Shown here: positions 58,339 to 64,000 of the stretch, in pieces
Numbering within the stretch: the first letter of the stretch is position 1
Layout: each line of letters opens with the position of its first letter
DNA from: Cycas panzhihuaensis
Taxonomy: Eukaryota; Cycadophyta
Reading direction: 5' to 3'
NCBI GenBank assembly: GCA_023213395.1
Contig: CM041465.1
Location: forward strand, 206,529,741-206,593,740
Length of the DNA: 64,000 nucleotides
Made by a program: the position numbers and the translations under genes
Notes under the pieces: generated by a model
What the model was told of the DNA's origin: nothing
The model's database searches: none
Seen by the model: the letters and a program-made list of their open reading frames with translations, nothing else

Positions 58339-58803
58339 TTGAAACTCCTAGGCTTAGAAGATTTTACATTGCTTGATGTCTTATACATACCCAATCTCAA
58401 ACAAAACCTACTCTCTTTATCCACACTTGTTTCTCATGGATTTGATTTGAGTGTAACCATAAATGACCAAAGTCTTAAGGTCATTCACCTTCCAACTAAT
58501 AAGGTGGTTTTGATTGGACATCTCTCTGGCAAACTCTTTCGACTAAATGGCTCTCCATCTTCTGAAGTCCATTGTGTCCAAAGCCCTTGTGCCAATGAAG
58601 AATTTACATTTAATTCCATCTTGACCCATCCAACGTTGGCACCAGAAGCTCTTTGGTATGCTCGTATGGGCCATGTTCACATTGATAGACTTAAAGATCT
58701 TTTTAACACTCTTCCAAACCTTCTAAAGTTTTCCTCTAAGCCCTTTAAATGTGAAGCTTGTATCATTGCCAAATCTCATCGACAACCCTTTAATAAAAGT
58801 TAG
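58339..58803 (+). pseudogene. GAG-pre-integrase domain, element B
   Basis: 154 open codons: LGLEDFTLLDVLYIPNLKQN, then LWYARMGHVHIDRLKDLF and KCEACIIAKSHRQPF. The H...H...C...C zinc-binding pattern of the integrase N-terminal domain is intact. Ends at a TAG where element A continues with a Gln/Trp codon. Confidence 0.88.
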
Positions 58804-60039
58804 TGGAAATCGAGCCATCCATTACAATTGGTACACTCTGATTTGTGCGAGCTAATGCCCATTCCTTCACTCAAGGGCAAGCTATATTACATCTCTTTCA
58901 TTGGTGATTTCACTAGAAAAATATGGGTAGCTTTTCTACACAAGAAAGATGAAGCATTTTGTATATTCAAGGAATTCAAAGCCCTCATTAAAAAAGAGTC
59001 AGGTTACCAACTCAAATGTTTTCAAACTAATAATGGTGGATAATATACCTCACATGAGTTTGAAAACTACCTTCGAGACAATGGCATTAAGCATCAAACA
59101 ACAGTAGCAGGTACCCCATAACAAAATGGAGTTGCCTAGCGTATGAATATGACAATTATGAATATGGCCCATGCTATGTCAATATATAAAAATGTACCTG
59201 CCTATTTATGGGCTAAAGAAATCTGGACAGTTGTTTATTGTATCAATGCTATTAGCCCATCAAAGGAAGCACAATCACCTAATGAAAAGTGGTCAGGATA
59301 AGCCCCTATTGTTCACTACTTTAAAATTTTTGGCTCTACATGCTATGCCTATATTCTGGATGCATATTGAAATAAACTCCAGCCAAGGGCACTTAAAGGC
59401 ATCTTTGTTGGATACCCTATGGATAAGAAAGGGTATAAGGTCTTTATACCTTCACAACAAAAAATCATCATTACTAGAGATGTCATTTTTACGGAGATAG
59501 AGGATCAGTTACTTAAATTAGACTTTATAGTACCCTCACGTCACTATAATAATGTTATCAAGTATGATGTTCAGATTCCAAAATTTAGGGTGGGGGACAG
59601 ACACAAATTACTCCAAATATTGGAAGCTAACAATAGAGCCTTGGAAGATATAAGTTATGACTCTAAACCAATGAGTGCATATCCAACACCATCTTTTGAA
59701 TATAACAGAGTTGACAAAGGTAAAGCCATTATAGAAGAACCATCCTCTCCAACTTCAATTGACAAAGGAAAAACGGTAGTAGAAGGACCATCTTTCTTAG
59801 GTACATCAACATCCTCCTCACAAAATAATCATTTTAATGAACATGATGAGAACCAAGAAGTTAGGGAAATGAGGGCATTATTCCCAACTCGAGGATCTCG
59901 AGAAGCCCGCCAGCTCAATAAGGACATACGACCAGATGAGGTGGGCAAAACTAGCACTCAAAGTGCCCATAAAGCAAGGATGCAGGAATCATTATATACT
60001 AAACTTGAACCAGCAGAATTGCACCTTACTCTTAATTAA
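58804..60039 (+). pseudogene. Integrase of element B
   Basis: Core start MVHSDLCELMPIPSLKGKLY (first catalytic D) at 58828, DFTRKIWVAFLHKKDEAF, then QTNNGG where the second acidic D is N. A frameshift leads to the C-terminal part, FVGYPMDKKGYKVFIPSQQK (open frame 59419-60039), followed by the Ser-rich linker KGKAIIEEPSSPTS. Confidence 0.88.
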
Positions 60040-61010
60040 GATCCCTTAACGTACCAAGAAGTTGTAAAGTATATAGCTTGGAGAAATGCCATGAATGAAG
60101 AGTACCAATCTCTTATCAAGAATGGTATATAGGAGCTCGTTGATCTACCACTTAGCAGAAAGGTAGTTCAAAATAAATGGGTGTTTAAAAACAAATATAG
60201 ATCAGATGACACCCTTAAAAAACACAAGGTGAGGTTGGTAGCTAAAGGATTTACACAAAGGGAAGGCATCAACTACACTGAAGTCTTTACACCTACAACC
60301 AAGTGGCCTACAATTAGAACTCTTGTGGCCTTGGCTACTCAACAGGGTTGGAAAATCCACCAACTCGATACTAAGACCGCGTTTCTCAATGGAGATCTTG
60401 AAGAAGGGATTTACATGGCTCAGCCAGAAGGATATGAGATCAAAAGTCAAGAGCATAAGGTTTGTAGGCTCAGAAAGTCCTTGTATGGCTTTAAACAAGC
60501 CCCTCGCGCTTGGTTTGCCAAGTTATCTGAAAGGATGAGGTAACTTGGATACGAGGTTTGTGACTATCAAGATATTAATGCAACATTGTTCATCAAGCGC
60601 CATAAGGATAAAGTCACTTATCTCATAATCTTTGTGGATGACATGCTAGTAATGGGTAATAGTGAGCAATGCAATAAGCCGGTGAAAAGGACCTTGGTAA
60701 AAGGTTCGAATTGTCTGACCTTGGTTTGATGAAATATTACTTAGGAATTGAAGTAGTATAAAAGAATGGTAAATTTTTCCTCTCCCAAAAAAAAAACATC
60801 AATGATCTTCTAACCAAGTTTTAGTTAGAAGATGCTCGACTAGTGATGTTACCTATGGATCCTAACACCAAACTCTTAGCTGAAGGTGATACTAGGGAGG
60901 CAAACGCAACACTCTACAGAAAACTTATGGGTAGTCTCATCTACACTACCAATACAAGACCAGATATTATACACTCTATTGACATTATTGCTCGTTACAT
61001 GACAAATCCT
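60040..61010 (+). pseudogene. Reverse transcriptase of element B
   Basis: Open frame 60181-60543 has KHKVRLVAKGFTQREGINY, HQLDTKTAFLNGDLEEGIYM (catalytic D in the QLDTKTAFL block) and LRKSLYGFKQAPRAW. The catalytic FVDDML is at about 60631-60650. MKYYLGIEV-like and GSLIYTTNTRPD-like blocks follow to about 60965. Several stops. Confidence 0.9.
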
Positions 61011-61034
61011 TCGTAAAATCATTGGTAGGTAGCA

Positions 61035-61530
61035 ATGCGAGTGTTGAGATACCTTAAGACGACTAGCAAATATGGTCTATTGTATGAACCTAATTTAGAC
61101 TTCAAGCTTTTTACATACACAGACTCAGACTTTACAGGAGATAAAGATACAGGAAGATCTACGTCTAGGTATGTAACATTTCTTAGAACAACACCAATAT
61201 CACGGAGATCTAGATGGCAGAAGATAGTTGCATATTCAACTATCGAAGTTGAATACATTACTATTTCTCAGACTAGTAAAGAGGTGATATGGCTGAGAAA
61301 ATTATTGGAAACATTGAATATCACCCAAACAAGTCCTACGAGTCTTCATGTGGATAATCAATCAGCAATCTGCATGGTAAAAAATCCTGTATTTCACGAT
61401 CATACCAAACACATAAGTACGAAAGTCTATGAGATTAGGGAACTTGTTCATGACGGCATAATTTAATTAGATTACTGCCCCACAGCAGATCAAGTGGCCG
61501 ATATCTTCACCAAACCGCTGCAAAGGGTGA
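61035..61530 (+). pseudogene. RNase H of element B
   Basis: Open frame 61035-61466 reads MRVLRYLKTTSKYGLLYEPN, YTDSDFTGDKDTGRSTSRY (first acid), VEYITISQTSKEVIWL (the E of aEy) and LHVDNQSAICMVKNPVFHD (third acid). After a stop it ends QVADIFTKPLQRVKF near 61530. Confidence 0.9.
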
Positions 61531-62028
61531 AGTTTAAATAGTTCCGAAGGCAGCTCGACCTGAGGGCCTCCATCTTCGATTGATCAAAGAAGATGACAAC
61601 ATGATCATCATACTCTATTCTCTTCGTGAAAATCCCTTATGGGCATAGAAGAATAAGAGTAAGTCTTTACTCTATCCTCTTTATGAAAACCCCATGTGGG
61701 CACGGAAGGATAAGGGTTGTACTTGTTTTGGAAAATCAGAACCTATGAAAACCCAAAAGGGCATAGGGGATAACCAAATAATATATGGAGACTTGATAGA
61801 TTAAGCTGCACATTTAAGCTACTTGGCTATCAGGCTACATCAAAGAGCTACCTTAGCCATTTTGATTTATAAAAGGGGCTATAGATCTTAGAAAGTTCAT
61901 AGGTTTTATTCCCCATGAGGGTTTTCCCACAAAAGTGTCATTTAGAATTTCAATGTAATAATAAGGCTAAAATGAAAACCTCATAGAATAGATTTTCTGA
62001 AAATGACCTTCCACCATTAAGGGGGGAT
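61531..62028 (+). other. 3' untranslated region and polypurine tract of element B
   Basis: Contains a repeated phrase gaaaa(t/c)ccc(at/ta)tgggcat-gaaggataag (61630-61720) about 60 bp apart, also present in element A (33770-34065). It ends with the purine tract attaaggggggat touching the 3' LTR. Confidence 0.75.
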
Positions 62029-62282
62029 TGAAAGAGATTAATATATCAAGGTCATTTGTGTAATTTAATTATGTGACCTTAGGATATATTATTAGTCATT
62101 AGGCAGGAAAATCCTAACCCTAATGCTCACCCTTAATAATAAAAAGTGAAATCTCAAGGAGGGAGTCATTATTCATTCTCACCTCCAAGCTTGGTCTCAT
62201 ATCTTGTTTCATCTTCTTTTTCATTCTCCATTGCCATTGTATGCATGTGAGTGATTTATCTCCTAGATCTATCCTTCCTTCA
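62029..62282 (+). repeat. 3' LTR of element B with 58-bp internal deletion
   Basis: Aligns with 56391-56702 except that the part between attattag and tcattaggc is missing. Confidence 0.92.
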
Positions 62283-62287
62283 TCATT

Positions 62288-64000
62288 ATCTTAGGTACCC
62301 TCGGAAGGAGTGATCTCTCTAGCGACCATATTAGGGAACACTAGTTAGAATGCTTTAGGTTTCCTTTAACTTTCATATGCACCTTTTCGCTTGCATAGGG
62401 TCTATTAGGGTGTCTTTCTTTAGATATCTTATTTATTACTTCTTTTCCTTCTTTGATCTCTTTACTTCCTTATGTAGAATGGTTGAGTCGTGGATGTGAT
62501 GTTTCTCATGTTACTTGTATGGTTTACCTCTCGTTGAAGTAGACCCCCTTTATTCTCGCATCCCCTCATCCAACTAAGAGTTATCAATGGAAGGATATCT
62601 ATCTAATTGGGCTAATGACCAATATGCTTCAAATTGGCCTCCTCTCAATAGTATCTCACTCAAATTAATAGAGATCCTATGTATTAATATACTGAATTAG
62701 TTAAAGGTTCTCAAGACCCACAACTACTCACTATGTATGCCATAGGGAGTTTCCAATTAAGTGACCTTGTCCCATACTTTGAAGAGATCCCCCCATCTTA
62801 TCCGTCACATTCTAGTCATCAAGGAGAAGTTTTAACCTCCTACAACCATTCTTATACTTCTCATGGGGACGTGGTCAATGCCCTATGGGAATGCTTCAAA
62901 GTTGCAACTATATAACCACATCCCAAGTGGTTACAAAGGTTCCTTTGAACTTTAGCTCCCCTATCTTTTGTCATCCCCCCTCCTTCATCCCTTCTGTCTA
63001 CTTCCTCAACCCTCTAGGAAGTAGTTTTAGTGGAGAATATTTTCACATGTGTCTTTCCTGGCCAACCAATCACTTAGGTATGCAAACCTCTCAAGCAGGG
63101 GTAAGCATGCTTTCACTTCCAACTAATATACCCCAACCTATTACTATACCAACCCCTTCTTTTCCTTTAACTGTGCCCTTTCCCCTACACCATGTGAAAC
63201 ATGGGGGCATGGCTTTTATTCGTCCATGGCCACAAACCATGGATTCTTCACTCTACATTCCTTTAGGGTATACATCTCAACCTTAGGGGTATAGGGGATT
63301 AAATCCCCTTCTTATATATAGAGTTGATCTTGTTTATTCCTAAGGGGTTGCCCTTCCCTTCTGGGTCCAGATGGGCAAAATCCCATTCCCCATGCTCTAT
63401 TTAGTCAACCTTGTTCTATGCCTTATATGGGTTCTTCTTCATACATCTACCCATCCACTCCTGTGAGAGCATGTCCTCAACCCTCACATTCTTATGTGGC
63501 TCATCCCTAAGGTGCAGTGAGATCCCCTTACCCACCTCCTTATCTGACGACTCCCTATTTGGGGGTTGAATATTCTTGTCCATCAAGAGGAATAGCCTAC
63601 CCTCCTACCTCCTATACCCCTTAACAATAAGGGCATCATCCTTATGATGCCATCCTATACTCACCACATGTTGGGGGTGGGCATCCCTATACTACATCCC
63701 CTTATTCCTAGGTTGACCCATTAATCCAACTAGGGACCTGTCCCTTTGTCGATTATCGATCAATCCCATTATCCACCGATGTGTTAAGAACCAACCTACT
63801 GCCTCATCCTCCTAAGATGCCCAAGTTTGATGGCACCTCCTCCCATGACCCAACTGAGCATATCATGGAATTCGTCATGGTATGCATAGACTATTAGGCA
63901 TATGACCATATTATAATGAAACTTTTTCCTAGATCTCTGCAGGGAGATGCTCTTAAATGGTTCTATCATCCCCCTATTCACTCCATCTCAACCTTTCAAT
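62288..64000 (+). mobile_element. Second interior unit of element G, running off the window
   Basis: After element B the G sequence resumes with atcttaggtacc and is collinear with 45720-47420 through the leader and gag. It continues past the end of the window. Confidence 0.8.
62588..64000 (+). pseudogene. Ty3/gypsy gag of element G, second unit (partial)
   Basis: Starts MEGYLSNWANDQYASNWP. A Pro/His/Tyr-rich N-terminal part has stops. The capsid start (PKMPKFDGT-like reading, tttgatggcacctcc) is at about 63810-63850, matching 47270-47300. The frame is broken repeatedly. By eye roughly 85-90% identical to the first unit. Confidence 0.75.

Larger units (their letters stand above)
56391..62282 (+). 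mobile_element. Ty1/copia element B, plus strand
   Basis: LTRs are 56391-56702 (312 bp) and 62029-62282 (254 bp); the right one lacks about 58 bp. Shared positions differ at about 16 of 254 (about 94%). A perfect target duplication tcatt lies at 56386-56390 and 62283-62287. Interior in order: degenerate primer site, leader, gag C-terminal part only, protease, integrase, RT, RNase H, purine tract. Sister family of element A by LTR and protein wording. Broken by stops. Confidence 0.95.
31361..62292 (+). mobile_element. Large Ty3/gypsy Tat-like element G (first unit), interrupted by copia A and B
   Basis: Two homologous LTRs of about 2 kb on the plus strand flank an interior with gag, an aspartic protease, an RNase H-like segment and an antisense coding-like region. 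The first LTR is 31361-33366 plus 45677-about 45728; the second is about 54397-56390 plus 62288-about 62292. No reverse transcriptase or integrase is recognised, so the unit is defective. After the second LTR a second copy of the gag interior follows (62293-64000), so the arrangement is LTR-interior-LTR-interior. The LTR starts are approximate: homology between the copies fades near 31361 and 54397, and no target duplication could be read. Confidence 0.75.

Overview
The window is nuclear DNA of a seed plant with a large, retrotransposon-filled genome. The single host gene is a plant-type UDP-glucuronate decarboxylase split by spliceosomal introns, and nearly everything else recognisable is decayed Ty1/copia or Ty3/gypsy sequence. 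The heavy decay (mostly C/T and G/A changes, CpG-poor outside the gene promoter) and deep nesting suit a gymnosperm, but I cannot fix the species from sequence alone.

Layout. 1-936: minus-strand leader and short LTR of a copia-like element (F). 937-5149: minus-strand copia element E (LTR, PBS, gag, pre-integrase, integrase; no reverse transcriptase). 5150-9505: plus-strand copia element D, a relative of E, with truncated gag but everything down to its 3' LTR. 9506-17166: gene-free, with a purine-biased stretch, a TG/AG microsatellite and a 130-bp tandem duplication. 17167-19742: UXS gene on the minus strand, seven coding exons, with a CpG-rich 5' region to about 20880. Two features stand out in it: intron 1 looks like a U12-type AT-AC intron, and exon 6 carries a 2-bp tandem duplication that breaks the frame. 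20881-26246: AT-rich, mostly featureless, ending in a gag fragment. 26247-31300: plus-strand copia element C, cut off in integrase by the next element.

31361-64000 is a nest built on a large Tat-like Ty3/gypsy element G arranged LTR-interior-LTR-interior. Copia element A (33367-45676, minus, LTRs about 91% identical) sits in the first G LTR. Copia element B (56391-62282, plus, LTRs about 94%) sits in the second, only about 42 bp from the equivalent A site. Element A has an internal tandem duplication (gag knuckle to start of RT) and itself contains a 2.2-kb gag-only LTR element N (38586-40771, LTRs about 97%, perfect TSD). The order G, then A and B, then N follows from nesting and LTR divergence.

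No CRISPR, rRNA, tRNA or microbial system is present. The observations most worth a second look are the AT-AC intron and frameshift in UXS, the primer-binding-site-derived repeat array at one end of N, the tandem duplication in A, the near-coincident A and B insertion sites, and the 20-bp-period motif arrays at the start of the G LTRs and beside an antisense region inside G.
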